DNA from: UBA11090 sp035560555
Lineage (GTDB): Bacteria; Spirochaetota; Spirochaetia; Treponematales; Rectinemataceae
Length of the DNA: 64,000 nucleotides
Assembly (NCBI GenBank): GCA_035560555.1
Contig: DATMZF010000035.1
Coordinates: 62,001-126,000, forward strand
Reading direction: 5' to 3'
Shown here: one piece after another, positions 27,301 to 37,200 of the stretch
Layout of the letters: every line of letters starts with the position of its first letter
Numbering within the stretch: position 1 is the stretch's first letter
Program-made: the position numbers and the translations under genes
The notes under the pieces: model-generated
What the model saw: the letters and a program-made list of their open reading frames with translations, nothing else
Database searches by the model: none
What the model was told of the DNA's origin: nothing

Positions 27301-28458
27301 ATGATCAACTCCGCGATATTCATTGAAGGCCACGGGGACTCAGGTTCGCGTGCGAGGACCGGCGAGGTGCATCTCCCCCACGGAATCGTCCAGACCCCCG
27401 CCTTCATGCCCGTGGGCACCAACGCGACGGTGAAGGCTGTTCCGCCTGAGGACCTCCAAGCCATGGGCTTCAAAATAATCCTCGCCAATACCTATCACCT
27501 CTACCTGAGGCCAGGCCACGAACTCATCCGCGCCGCCGGCGGGCTGCACGGCTTTTCGGGTTGGAACGGCAACTTCCTCACCGACTCGGGCGGTTTTCAG
27601 GTGTTTTCGCTCTCGCCTCTCAGGAAGATCACCGAGGAGGGCGTAAAATTCCGCTCGCATATAGACGGCTCGAGCCATTTCCTGAGCCCCGAGAAGGTGG
27701 TGGAGGTCCAGACGGCCTTCAATTCGGATATACAGATGCAGCTGGATATCTGCTCGCCCTGGGGCGAGGATGAAAAGAAAGCGCGGAAGGACATGAACCT
27801 CACCCACGCCTGGGCGCGCCGCGCCAAGACAGCTTGGGAGAAGGTGAGGGACGAGGATGGCTACCAGGGGAAGCTCTTCGGCATCGTCCAGGGCAATTTT
27901 TTCAAGGACCTGAGAAGAGAGAGCGTCGAGCGGATCGCCGAGCTGGATCTCCCCGGCATCGCCATAGGCGGACTTTCCGTGGGCGAACCCAAGGAAGTCT
28001 TCAACGAAATGTTGGAGCATACGGCCGCTTTCCTCCCCTCCGACAAACCCCGCTACCTGATGGGCATAGGAACGCCCGATTATATACTGGAGGCGGTGCG
28101 CAACGGCATAGACCTCTTCGACTGCGTGTATCCCACCAGAACCGCGCGCAATGGCCTTCTGTTCACCTCCTCGGGGCAGATCACCATAAAGAAAGCGCTC
28201 TATGAGCACGATTTCTCTCCCATAGACCCCGAATGCTCCTGTCCCGTCTGCCTCAACCATTCGAGGGCCTATCTGCGCCATCTGTACCGGAACGGGGAAA
28301 TTCTCTATTCGATACTCGCGACAAGGCACAATCTCCATTTTCTCGGCGATCTCGTGCGCAGCATCAGGCTCGCCATCCTGCAGGATAGATTCGAGGCATT
28401 CCGCGCCGAGTTTCTCAAACGTTACGCCGGACAGACGAGTGTCGGGGATGAGCATTAA
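27301..28458 (+). CDS. tgt: tRNA-guanine transglycosylase
   Basis: A 385-residue enzyme of normal bacterial length. The active-site stretch LTDSGGFQVFSL, the second aspartate in FDCVYPTRTARNG, the VQGG-type loop (GIVQGNFFKDLRRES) and the zinc site CSCPVC with a downstream His are all present. It exchanges guanine 34 for preQ1 in queuosine tRNAs. It sits 9 bp after lptG and overlaps the NlpC/P60 gene by 11 bp. Confidence 0.95.
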   Translation: MINSAIFIEGHGDSGSRARTGEVHLPHGIVQTPAFMPVGTNATVKAVPPEDLQAMGFKIILANTYHLYLRPGHELIRAAGGLHGFSGWNGNFLTDSGGFQVFSLSPLRKITEEGVKFRSHIDGSSHFLSPEKVVEVQTAFNSDIQMQLDICSPWGEDEKKARKDMNLTHAWARRAKTAWEKVRDEDGYQGKLFGIVQGNFFKDLRRESVERIAELDLPGIAIGGLSVGEPKEVFNEMLEHTAAFLPSDKPRYLMGIGTPDYILEAVRNGIDLFDCVYPTRTARNGLLFTSSGQITIKKALYEHDFSPIDPECSCPVCLNHSRAYLRHLYRNGEILYSILATRHNLHFLGDLVRSIRLAILQDRFEAFRAEFLKRYAGQTSVGDEH

Positions 28459-29029
28459 ACGGAGCGTCGCCGTCCTTCTGCTGACGTTCTGGTCGATATT
28501 CGGCAACGGAGGCGCGGAGGAATTGCCGTCCGTGGCTTCTCCTCCCATCGTGGATATTTCCAACCTCTTGCCTCCCGTCAGAGGCCTCGATTTCAATGAG
28601 CCTCGCGAGGAGCTGGGCCCGACGGGGACGATACTGCCCGACGAGGCGGCCGTGGATGGGCTTTCCCTCATCGCGGGCGCGCTGGCCTGGCTCGGGACGC
28701 CGTATCAGCTCGGCGGCTCCTCCCGTTCGGGCGTCGACTGCTCGGGCTTCGTCTCCAGGGTGCTCTATGCCGCCGTTCCGAAACTCGGGCCCTTCCCGAG
28801 GCGCAGCGACGAGTACGCTTCCTTCGGCGAGAAAACCACGACGATCGAACCCGGCGATATCCTCCTGTTCGCCTACGAACACGCGATCTACCACGTGGGC
28901 TTCGCCCTGAGCGCGAGCACCTTCATCCATTCCGCGTCCGAGGGGGCGAGGACGGGCGTCATCATTTCCAGCCTCTACGAGGGCAACTGGAATGCCCGGC
29001 TCTACGGCGTCCGCAGGCTGAAAATATAA
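28448..29029 (+). CDS. NlpC/P60 family cell-wall hydrolase, secreted
   Basis: A 193-residue protein with an N-terminal hydrophobic segment (about 6-20) that reads as a signal peptide. The NlpC/P60 domain fills the second half: the catalytic Cys lies in GVDCSGFVSRVLY, the His in HVGFAL, and IEPGDILLF matches the conserved G-D-hydrophobic turn. Such enzymes usually cut peptide stems of peptidoglycan. The ATG at 28448 overlaps tgt; a GTG at 28439 would add three residues. It ends at a strong bidirectional terminator. Confidence 0.85.
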   Translation: MSIKRSVAVLLLTFWSIFGNGGAEELPSVASPPIVDISNLLPPVRGLDFNEPREELGPTGTILPDEAAVDGLSLIAGALAWLGTPYQLGGSSRSGVDCSGFVSRVLYAAVPKLGPFPRRSDEYASFGEKTTTIEPGDILLFAYEHAIYHVGFALSASTFIHSASEGARTGVIISSLYEGNWNARLYGVRRLKI

Positions 29030-29055
29030 AAAAGCCGCTGAAAAGCGGCTTTTTT
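29028..29055. terminator. Bidirectional intrinsic terminator between convergent genes
   Basis: The 12-nt arms 29028-29039 and 29044-29055 are inverted complements consisting of an A-run, a GC-rich stem and a T-run in both directions. It separates the NlpC/P60 gene (plus) from the long greA gene (minus). Confidence 0.88.
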
Positions 29056-29109
29056 GTCTATTGAATTGGCGCCCCGGCCCTCAGGCTTATGCGGGCGACG
29101 AAGCGGTCA

Positions 29110-31794
29110 TCAAAGGTCAGCCACCTCGATACTCTCGATGAGATATTGGAATTTCCTGTCGTGGATCGCGAAGGTCAGACGCTCTCCCACCTTGTGGTTG
29201 AAGAGTTTCTTGCCGAGTGGCGAGAGGTAGGAGATGATGTCCTTGGCGGGATCGGATTCCCAGGGGCCGAGGATGGTGTATATTTCCTTTTCGCCCGTGA
29301 GTTCGTTGGCGAGCACAGCCTTCGTCCCGAAGGAAATCTTCGAGGTCGTTATCGTGGACTTGTCGAATATCTGGGCCTTCTCCAGCTCGTTCTTCAGCTT
29401 GCCGACCTTGGCGTTCAGCTCGTCCTGCTTTTCCTTGGAGGCTTTGTATTCGGCGTTTTCGCGCAAGTCGCCCAGGGAGAGAGCGAAGGCGATCTCCTTC
29501 TGGTTTAAGGGCACGTCCACCTCCATGATCGACTGGAGGAGCTTCTGCTTTTCCGTGTACTTCTCCGAAGTGACGATGAGTCCGCGCGACACGGTGAGCT
29601 TCTCTTCCTCTCCGAAGAAGCGGAGATTGGGGTACTTCTCGGAAATCTTGTGCTTGATGCTCAGTTTGATCGCGGGATCCACTTCCTTGATGTCCATGAG
29701 GAGCGCGTAGACTCGCTCCGTGGTCTCGATGTTAGTCTCGAGGAGGAAGGTCTCGAGGACGTTTTCCTTGAAGAGGATGTTCTGGACGAGCCTGTTCACC
29801 TTGCGGTTTTCGGAGGTGTCCTTGTGGTTGTCTATTTCCTTGAACGTGATGTCGAGAATATGGAGGAGGGTGAGGAGGATCTTCTCGTACACGATGCCGA
29901 GCTCCGCGAACCAGGGCTCCTCGCGGAGATCCTTAATGAGCCAGATGAAGGCTTCACGGTAATCCTTGTAGTTCTCGACGATGTCCATGCCCATTTTCTT
30001 GAGCTTGGCCGAATGTCCAGCCGTCTTGAGCGCGTCGAGCATCCGCATGGAACGGGCGTAGGGCAGGAGCTTTATGTAGATTTCCGGCCAGCTGGGAATG
30101 AAGTTCTTGATGTGCAGGATGTAGGCGTTCCTGAGATCGCTGTCCTTGATGTTCAGGTAGATGGCCAAGGGATTCTCTATCTGGGCGAAGAAGTCGGCGA
30201 ACTTGATCTGCGCGCCCTGTTGGAGCCTCGGATACTTGGTCGCGAGCTCCTTCAGGAGGAGATAGGAGGCGATGACGTGTTCATCCACCGACTGGTATGA
30301 CTTGAGGAAGCTCTGGAAATACGTGAGCATCTCCGAGAAATAATCCGAATCGAAGTCGTTGGTCTCGATATAGTCCCTGAAATAGACGACGCGATCGAAA
30401 TAATTCTTCTCCGCCTTGAACTGGATGTAGACTTTTTCCTCGTAGGAGAGGGGGCGATCGCGCACGATGAAGGTCGAAATATCGTCGGCCGCGTTGCCGA
30501 AGGAAGCGTCGGTCTTGAGGATTTCCTTGGCCTTGGCGCTCCAGCTGTTCCATTCGCTGGCGGTGAGGACGGCGGGTACGAGCTCGGCTTTGACCCGCTT
30601 CAGCTCAGCCCTGTTCTCGAAGCTCTTGATGATCGTCTTGAGCGCCCAGACGATGTCGGTCTTGACCTTCTCCCTGAGCTTGTCCTTGGGCCAGATGGCC
30701 TTGAGCACCCATATGTGGTCCTTGGAAAGCGGCATGAGGCTGTCGATGGCCATTTTGAGGGACATTTTGTGCCCCCTGGATTTGGCGAAATCGATCGTGA
30801 CCTCGTCGCCCTTGACGATGGCGATGCGGCCGATATTCCAGGTCCGGTGAAAGACGAAGTTGCCGACGTCGAAGACGATGTGCTTCTCGAAATCGTCCAT
30901 CGCTTCGTGCAGCGAGCGGTACGACTGGTTGATGTTGGAGAGCTTGAGATAATCCTGAAGCCTAGAGTGGCCGGCATACTTGCCCGAATAGCACTCGATC
31001 AGCTCCTTGCGCATCGCTGGATTCTTCTCGTCGTAGTCGATCACGAGCTTCAGGATGTCGAGGGCGGTGCTCCACTCTTTCCTGGCCTTGTAGTTCCCGT
31101 AGAGATCCATGAGAAGCGTGGCCGCTTTGTCCGGGGAGATGGTGGAGGCGATTTTTTTCTGAACGTGGAAGAAAAAGTCGATGTCCTCGGGGCAATAGTC
31201 GACGAGTTTGAGCCATATTTCGCGCACGTTGGTGGGCAGACCCTTGTTGATGTAGCGCAGGAGGGCTTTCTTGTAGAAGTCGATCGCGTCCTCGCGAAGC
31301 CCGAGCTTGTCTTTGCGCTCGGCTATCATCTTGACGATGTCCGCTTCCTCGTAGTCTATCTTTATGAGTCTTTCCCAGGTCGCGTAACGCTCTTCGATCT
31401 TGTCGTCGCTTTCGTAGCATTCGGCCAGGCGGGCGAGGGCGATCCTGTTCTCGCCGTAATCGAGAATCCTCAGGCAGATGTATTCGACGATGTTCGTGCG
31501 CTTGCCTTCGGCGAAAAGGTCCATGAGCTGCGACAGGAAGGATTCGTCGGAAGGCTGCTTGCGCAGCGCGATGATGCCGGCGACATAGAGGGCGATGACG
31601 CTGTTCTTCGTCTGGGCGAGATGTTCGTCGCAGATCTGGAAAAGTTCATCTATGGCTGAGCTCGCTTCGGCCTCTTCGATAAGTGCATCCAGCTCTTTCA
31701 GGCTGTTGACGGAGTAATTCTGCAGGGTCGTTCTCGTCCATTTCTCTTCGTTGAGCATTTCTTGCACTTTGCCAGCAAGCTGGGTTTCGGCCAT
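29110..31794 (-). CDS. greA: Long spirochaete-type GreA transcription elongation factor
   Basis: The last 155 of 894 residues form a GreA: the coiled-coil tip has GDLRENAEYKASKEKQ, with the acidic residues that reach the polymerase active site, followed by an FKBP-like domain. GreA rescues backtracked RNA polymerase by stimulating transcript cleavage. The first 740 residues are largely helical and repeat-like without an assigned domain. Borrelia is known to have a GreA of this length, so the extension is a spirochaete feature rather than an artefact. The start at 31794 is chosen for its AGAGGAG site; the longer frame adds eight residues. It lies 13 bp after a TPR gene in a probable two-gene operon. 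Confidence 0.9.
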   Translation of the reverse strand: MAETQLAGKVQEMLNEEKWTRTTLQNYSVNSLKELDALIEEAEASSAIDELFQICDEHLAQTKNSVIALYVAGIIALRKQPSDESFLSQLMDLFAEGKRTNIVEYICLRILDYGENRIALARLAECYESDDKIEERYATWERLIKIDYEEADIVKMIAERKDKLGLREDAIDFYKKALLRYINKGLPTNVREIWLKLVDYCPEDIDFFFHVQKKIASTISPDKAATLLMDLYGNYKARKEWSTALDILKLVIDYDEKNPAMRKELIECYSGKYAGHSRLQDYLKLSNINQSYRSLHEAMDDFEKHIVFDVGNFVFHRTWNIGRIAIVKGDEVTIDFAKSRGHKMSLKMAIDSLMPLSKDHIWVLKAIWPKDKLREKVKTDIVWALKTIIKSFENRAELKRVKAELVPAVLTASEWNSWSAKAKEILKTDASFGNAADDISTFIVRDRPLSYEEKVYIQFKAEKNYFDRVVYFRDYIETNDFDSDYFSEMLTYFQSFLKSYQSVDEHVIASYLLLKELATKYPRLQQGAQIKFADFFAQIENPLAIYLNIKDSDLRNAYILHIKNFIPSWPEIYIKLLPYARSMRMLDALKTAGHSAKLKKMGMDIVENYKDYREAFIWLIKDLREEPWFAELGIVYEKILLTLLHILDITFKEIDNHKDTSENRKVNRLVQNILFKENVLETFLLETNIETTERVYALLMDIKEVDPAIKLSIKHKISEKYPNLRFFGEEEKLTVSRGLIVTSEKYTEKQKLLQSIMEVDVPLNQKEIAFALSLGDLRENAEYKASKEKQDELNAKVGKLKNELEKAQIFDKSTITTSKISFGTKAVLANELTGEKEIYTILGPWESDPAKDIISYLSPLGKKLFNHKVGERLTFAIHDRKFQYLIESIEVADL

Positions 31795-31807
31795 AGCGTT
31801 CTCCTCT

Positions 31808-32746
31808 CTATGATACATACTGCTTGAAGATTTCCTCGTCGAGCAGCCGGATTTTCAGCAATATTTTTTCGCTCCGCGCCTCGTCGGCGCCGGATGCCTC
31901 ATAATGATCAAGAATCCAGAAATATCGGTTCAGAAGGCGAGGTTTCAGCGTGGCGCCCATCGCGGGATTCTCGCGGAGGTCATTCTCCAGCTGGAACATG
32001 GAAGAATTGAGCCTTGAGCTTTCCGAAGGCCCCAGTTCGCGCTTTACCCCGAACAGGCCCGTGAGTTCGCCATAGACAGGAATCCACTCGGCAACTTCCA
32101 CCGCGAGAAGTTCCTTCCCCTTCGCCATTTCGACGAGTTTCCGTATCGTGTCCGATTCCAGTAACTCGAGATCGATGGTGCCGGGGGCTATGAAAAACGC
32201 CTCCCTGAAAAGAACCTTGGACTGGCGATGTTCGCCGGAAAGGGCGTGGCAGTCGGCCAATTCCGCCAGATATCGCGCCTCGTCCTTCCTGCTCTTGACC
32301 GCCCGCTCAAGATGCTGCTGCGCCGTCTCGTAATCACCGAGCGCCTTGCGACATCTGCCCGCCCGAAAGTCGAATTCGGGACCCAGCGCGGCTTTTTCCT
32401 CATCGGAGATCGCCAGGTAGAAATCGAGGGCGACGCTGAACGCCATGCGCTTGAAAGCGTATTTCGCCATCTCGAAATCGCCGGGAATCCGAGAGAGGAA
32501 AGCCTGGAAGGTCTTCCATCTCGAAACCATCTGGTCGCCTCTTTGGAGGGGCGTCTCCATGTGGCTCGCCTCGTCGATGCAGCCGTGCCAGAACTGGGCG
32601 CATTTCATCGAAAAGAGGACTTCGGCGTTGTCGAAATCCTCGTGAAGCGCTTCATCGAAAAAGCGCGAGGCGTTGCCAAGATCGGCGTTCTTGAGGCACT
32701 CATATCCCAGCGCAAGCAGCGAGGGGACGCGATCTTGATTTACCAT
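31808..32746 (-). CDS. Tetratricopeptide-repeat-like protein
   Basis: A 312-residue soluble protein. TPR-like pairs are visible at about 8-40 (LGYECLKNADLGNASRFFDEAL), 140-175 (GRCRKALGDYETAQQHLERAV) and 176-208 (LADCHALSGEHRQSKVLFREAF). It has no signal peptide or catalytic motif, so a scaffolding or protein-binding role is likely. It precedes greA and shares its promoter. I do not recognise a specific family. Confidence 0.7.
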   Translation of the reverse strand: MVNQDRVPSLLALGYECLKNADLGNASRFFDEALHEDFDNAEVLFSMKCAQFWHGCIDEASHMETPLQRGDQMVSRWKTFQAFLSRIPGDFEMAKYAFKRMAFSVALDFYLAISDEEKAALGPEFDFRAGRCRKALGDYETAQQHLERAVKSRKDEARYLAELADCHALSGEHRQSKVLFREAFFIAPGTIDLELLESDTIRKLVEMAKGKELLAVEVAEWIPVYGELTGLFGVKRELGPSESSRLNSSMFQLENDLRENPAMGATLKPRLLNRYFWILDHYEASGADEARSEKILLKIRLLDEEIFKQYVS

Positions 32747-32778
32747 GTGTATCCAGTTCCGAACATCACTATATTTTC

Positions 32779-32808
32779 ATACTAACCCATCGTTGCGGAA
32801 AGAGTCAA
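32779..32808 (-). promoter_or_regulatory. Sigma-70-type promoter of the TPR-greA operon
   Basis: On the minus strand, TTGACT (32803-32808) is followed after 18 bp by TAGTAT (32779-32784). The predicted leader before the TPR gene is about 25 nt. Confidence 0.5.
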
Positions 32809-32905
32809 TCGTTGATAGGTTTTCCGTCATCGCGCCCCAAGAAAGGCGGAAGCGTGGCGGGAAAAACATATGGAAAATAGCGGATTAAAGTGGTACTATC
32901 GCTTC

Positions 32906-33580
32906 ATGAATCATCCAATAATCGCTCCATCCATACTTTCCGCCGATTTCGCGGATATTTCATCCGGCCTGGAGACGATCGCGCGCTCCGGATCGGATTG
33001 GGTCCATCTGGATGTGATGGACGGGCATTTCGTGCCTCCCATAACCTTCGGAACGAAAATGGTATCGGACATCCGTCCCCGCGTTTCGCTGCCGCTCGAC
33101 GTCCATCTCATGACCTCCGATCCGGAGCGCCTCGTTCCGGAGTTCGCCGCCGCCGGCGCCGACATCATCACGTTTCACGCTGAGGCCTGCACCCACGCCC
33201 ACCGCGCCATCCAGTCCATCCGCGAATGCGGCAAGAAGGCGGGCATATCGATCGTCCCCTCCACGCCCTTGTCTTCCATCGTGGAACTGCTGCCCTTCGT
33301 CGATCTCGTTCTCATCATGACGGTGAACCCGGGATACGGGGGACAGAAACTCCTGCCTTTCTGTCTGGAAAAAATAAAGCGGCTGAAAGCCACGCGTTCC
33401 TCGATGAAGCTGGACTTCCTCATTTCGGCCGACGGCGGCATAGGTCCGTCGACCATCGCCGAGGTCGCCGAAGCCGGTCCCGAAGTTCTCGTGGTAGGCT
33501 CGGCCTTTTTTGGCGCGGAAAGCGCCGACGCCTTCGTCCGCGAGATGAGAGACGCCTATGTGAAGAGGGTGATCTGTTGA
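32906..33580 (+). CDS. rpe: Ribulose-phosphate 3-epimerase
   Basis: A 224-residue TIM-barrel enzyme. IAPSILSADFADI at the N-terminus, the metal-site stretch HLDVMDGHFVPPITFG, and MTVNPGYGGQ are family signatures. It interconverts ribulose 5-phosphate and xylulose 5-phosphate in the pentose phosphate pathway. The ATG at 32906 is chosen because the conserved sequence begins there; an upstream ATG (32870) would add 12 unmatched residues. TGGAAA (32871) and TACTAT (32894-32899) form a moderate promoter 6 bp before this ATG, predicting a leaderless message. Confidence 0.93.
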   Translation: MNHPIIAPSILSADFADISSGLETIARSGSDWVHLDVMDGHFVPPITFGTKMVSDIRPRVSLPLDVHLMTSDPERLVPEFAAAGADIITFHAEACTHAHRAIQSIRECGKKAGISIVPSTPLSSIVELLPFVDLVLIMTVNPGYGGQKLLPFCLEKIKRLKATRSSMKLDFLISADGGIGPSTIAEVAEAGPEVLVVGSAFFGAESADAFVREMRDAYVKRVIC

Positions 33581-33638
33581 GCCCGGCGGCGATCGCTCGG
33601 GGGGGCGGGCGGCTTGGATCGTCGTCGGGGCCTAAGCG

Positions 33639-34100
33639 ATGAGAGCGGTGGCTCAGAGGGTCTCCTCGGCCAGCGTGACGATTGGGCGCCCCGACGCGAC
33701 GGTGACGACGGGGGCCATCGATGTCGGGCTCCTCATCTATCTTGGGGTGGGCGCGGGCGACGCCGACGCCGACGCGGAATACCTCGCGGATAAGGTGGCT
33801 AACCTCAGAATTTTCATGGACGATGGGGAGAAAATGAATCTGTCCCTGCTCGACCTCGGCTATGGGGCTCTCGTGGTTTCCCAGTTCACCCTTTACGCGG
33901 ACGCGAGAAAGGGCAGGAGGCCATCCTATTCCGACGCGGCCGGAAACGAAGAAGCGGCCAGGCTCTACGAGTATTTCTGCCGCTCGCTCGCGTCCAAGGG
34001 TATCCATGTCGAGACGGGCCGCTTCAGGGAAGTTATGCGCGTCTCCTACGTGAACGAGGGACCTGTCACCATTCTCCTAGATTCCAGAAAGCTGTTCTAG
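33639..34100 (+). CDS. dtd: D-aminoacyl-tRNA deacylase
   Basis: A 153-residue protein of normal Dtd length. It opens with MRAVAQRVSSASVTI and carries both active-site signatures: VVSQFTLYAD (the SQFT motif) and the C-terminal NEGPVTILLDS (the GP motif). It removes D-amino acids or glycine mischarged on tRNA. It lies 58 bp after rpe with no visible promoter of its own and ends at a bidirectional terminator. Confidence 0.95.
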   Translation: MRAVAQRVSSASVTIGRPDATVTTGAIDVGLLIYLGVGAGDADADAEYLADKVANLRIFMDDGEKMNLSLLDLGYGALVVSQFTLYADARKGRRPSYSDAAGNEEAARLYEYFCRSLASKGIHVETGRFREVMRVSYVNEGPVTILLDSRKLF

Positions 34101-34128
34101 GGCGCGGAGATGTCGCCGCGCCGACGAT

Positions 34129-34167
34129 AAAAAAAGGGTTGTCCGGAAGCGGGACAACCCTTTTTTT
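34129..34167. terminator. Bidirectional intrinsic terminator between dtd and ppdK
   Basis: The arms 34129-34144 and 34152-34167 pair completely, each consisting of a run of seven A or T and a nine-base GC-containing stem. It serves the convergent dtd (plus) and ppdK (minus) genes. Confidence 0.9.
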
Positions 34168-34226
34168 CGAATCACCGCGCGGGGCGCGTCATCTTTTGGC
34201 GCGCCCGACGATTAAGGTTTCGGAGC

Positions 34227-37200
34227 CTATTTCTTGGACGTTCCCTTGGGCCTTCCAACCGAGCGCTTTGGAGAAGGAGCGGCGGCGGCTTTCTTGGCCT
34301 TGGCGGCCGCTTTGGCGGGTGCCTTGACCGAGATCTTGGCGGGGGCCTTGGCGATGACCTTCCTGGCCGCTGCTTTAGGCGCGCTCGCCTGCCTGGCGAC
34401 AGTTTTCTTGGCGGCGGGTTTCGCGACGACCTTAGCGGCCGGTTTCGCGGAGGGCTTGCCGACCTTCGAGACTTTGGCCGTGGGGAGGGTCTTCTCGGCC
34501 TTGGCGGCAGGTCTGCCGCGTTTCGCCTTCACCGCGTTCACTTCTGTTGTCTTTGTTTCCTTGACCGCGGCTTTCTTGGCCTTCGCGACAGCGGTTTTTG
34601 TCGGCGCCTTTGCGACCGCGGCCGCCTTGGGAGCTTTTGCGGGGGTGGATCCGGAGGACTTGGCGACTTTGGCCGCGGCTTTTTCCTCGATCACGGCCTG
34701 GGCCGCCGCGAGGCGGGCGATGGGCACGCGGAAGGGCGAGCAGGAAACGTAGTTCATTCCCGCGGCGTGGCAGAACTTGACGGATTTGGCCTCGCCGCCA
34801 TGTTCGCCGCAGATGCCAACCTTGAGATTCTTGCGCGTCGAGCGGCCGCCGGCAATGCCCATTTTCACGAGCTTGCCCACGCCTGCCTGGTCGATGCTGA
34901 CGAAAGGATCGTTCGCGAAGATTTCTTTTCCGCCTTCCTTCTCGGCCTTTACATAGTCGGGGAGGAATCGGCCGGCGTCGTCGCGCGAGAGGCCTAAGGT
35001 CATCTGGGTGAGGTCGTTCGTCCCGAAGGAGAAGAATTCCGCTTCCTCGGCGATCTCGTCGGCGAGGAGGGCGGCGCGGGGAATCTCGATCATCGTGCCG
35101 ACCATGTAAGTGATCTTGGATTTTGCCTTGGCGATGATGGGATCGGCCACGCCTCTCGTCTGATCGGCGAGGATCTTGAACTCTTTCTTGTCGATGGTGA
35201 GGGGGATCATGATCTCGGGGAGCACTTTGATGCCCTTCTTCTCCATGTTGACGGCGGCCTGGATGATGGCGGTCACCTGCATGTCGAGAATCTCGGGATA
35301 GGTGATGCAGAGGCGGCAGCCGCGATGGCCGAGCATGGGGTTGGACTCATGGAGCTGGTCGCAGCGCATCCTTATGAATTCGGGGGTCTTGCCGGTGATC
35401 TTGGCGAGCTTGTCGACGCCCGCGTCATCCTTGGGCGTGAACTCGTGAAGGGGAGGATCGATGAGGCGGATGGTGACGGGCTTGCCGTTCATGGCCTCGA
35501 AGATGCCCTCGAAATCGCCCTGCTGGAAGGGAAGGAGCTTGGCGAGCGCCTTCTTGCGGGTTTCGACGTCGTCGGCGATGATCATTTCCTGGATGGCGAG
35601 CTGGCGCTTTTCCGAATTGGCGGGGACTTTGAAATCCTTGAAGAACATATGCTCGGTGCGGCAGAGGCCGATGCCTTCGGCGCCGAGCTCGACCGCCTTC
35701 TGCGCGTCGTGCGGCGTATCGGCGTTGGTGCGGACCTTGAGCGTGCGGATTTCGTCGCACCAGCCGAGCAGCGTCTTGAATTCCTTGGTCTGTTCGGGCT
35801 TTTTCAGGGGAAGGGCGCTGAGGAATACGTCGCCGGTGGTGCCGTTGATGGTCACCTCATCGCCCTGTTTGAGGGTTTTTCCGCCGACTTTCACGGTCTT
35901 GGCTTTCTCGTCGATATCGAGGGCTTCGCAGCCGACGATGCAGCACTTGCCCCATCCGCGGGCCACGACGGCCGCGTGGGATGTCTTGCCGCCGGTCGCG
36001 GTGAGGATTCCCTGGGCGGCGAACATTCCGCCGACGTCTTCGGGGCTGGTTTCGCGGCGGATGAGAATGGTCTTCTCGCCGGCCAGAGCCATGGCTTCGG
36101 CATCGGCGGCGTTGAACACGAGCTTGCCGGCGGCGGCGCCGGGGACGGCGTCTATGCCCGTGGCGAGCTTTAGTTCCTTTAGCTTGGCGGCGCCGGTGGC
36201 GGCGACGTCGATGATGGGATAGAAGACGCCCTCAATCTGCTCCGGTGTAATGCGGGAGATGGCCTCGGCCTTGGTGATGAGACCTTCCTCAACCATATCG
36301 ACGGCGATCTTGAAGGCGGCGGAGGGAAGGCGCTTGCCGGTGCGGCACTGAAGCATGTAGAGCTTCTCGTCCTCGATCGTGAACTCGAGGTCCTGCATCT
36401 CCTTGAAGTTCTTCTCGAGCGTCTTGCGGACTTTGAGCAGCTGCTTGTAAGCCTTGGGAAGCTTGGTGCCGAGCTCGGATAGTTTCATAGGCGTGCGGAT
36501 TCCGGCCACGACATCCTCGCCCTGCGCGTTGATGAGACAGTCGCCGTAGAAGACGTTCTCGCCGGAGTTTGGGTCGCGCGTGAAGCAGACGCCGGTGCCG
36601 GAGTTGTCGCCCTTGTTGCCGAACACCATCTGCACGACGTTCACGGCCGTACCCTTCAAGTCGGTGATTTTCTCGACGCGGCGGTAGGTGATGGACTTGT
36701 CAGCCTCCCACGAATTGAAGACGGCGTCGATGGCGCCCCAGAGCTGGGCCATCGGATCCTGGGGGAACTCCTCGTTCTTGTATTTCTTGTAGAAGGCTTT
36801 GAACTCCTCGCAGAGCTCCTTGAGGTTTTCGGCGGAGAGCTCGGTGTCGTTCTTGAATCCGAGCTTGCCCTTCATCTCGCTGAGCATCTCTTCCATGGGC
36901 TCCTTCGAGAGACCCATCGCCGTTGTGGAATACATCTGGATGAAGCGGCGGTAGCTGTCATAGGCGAAACGAGGGTTCTTGGTGACGGAGGCGAGACCTT
37001 GAACCGACTCGTCATTCAGGCCGAGGTTGAGGATGGTTTCGAGCATGCCTGGCATGGAGCGGGCCGCGCCGGAACGGACGGAGACGAGGAGGGGATCCTT
37101 GGAATCGCCGAGCTTCTTGCCGGCCATTTTTTCCAGCTTGATGACGGCGGCTTTCACCTCGTCGACGATCGCCTTAGGGAGTTTGCGTCCGGCCTTGAAA

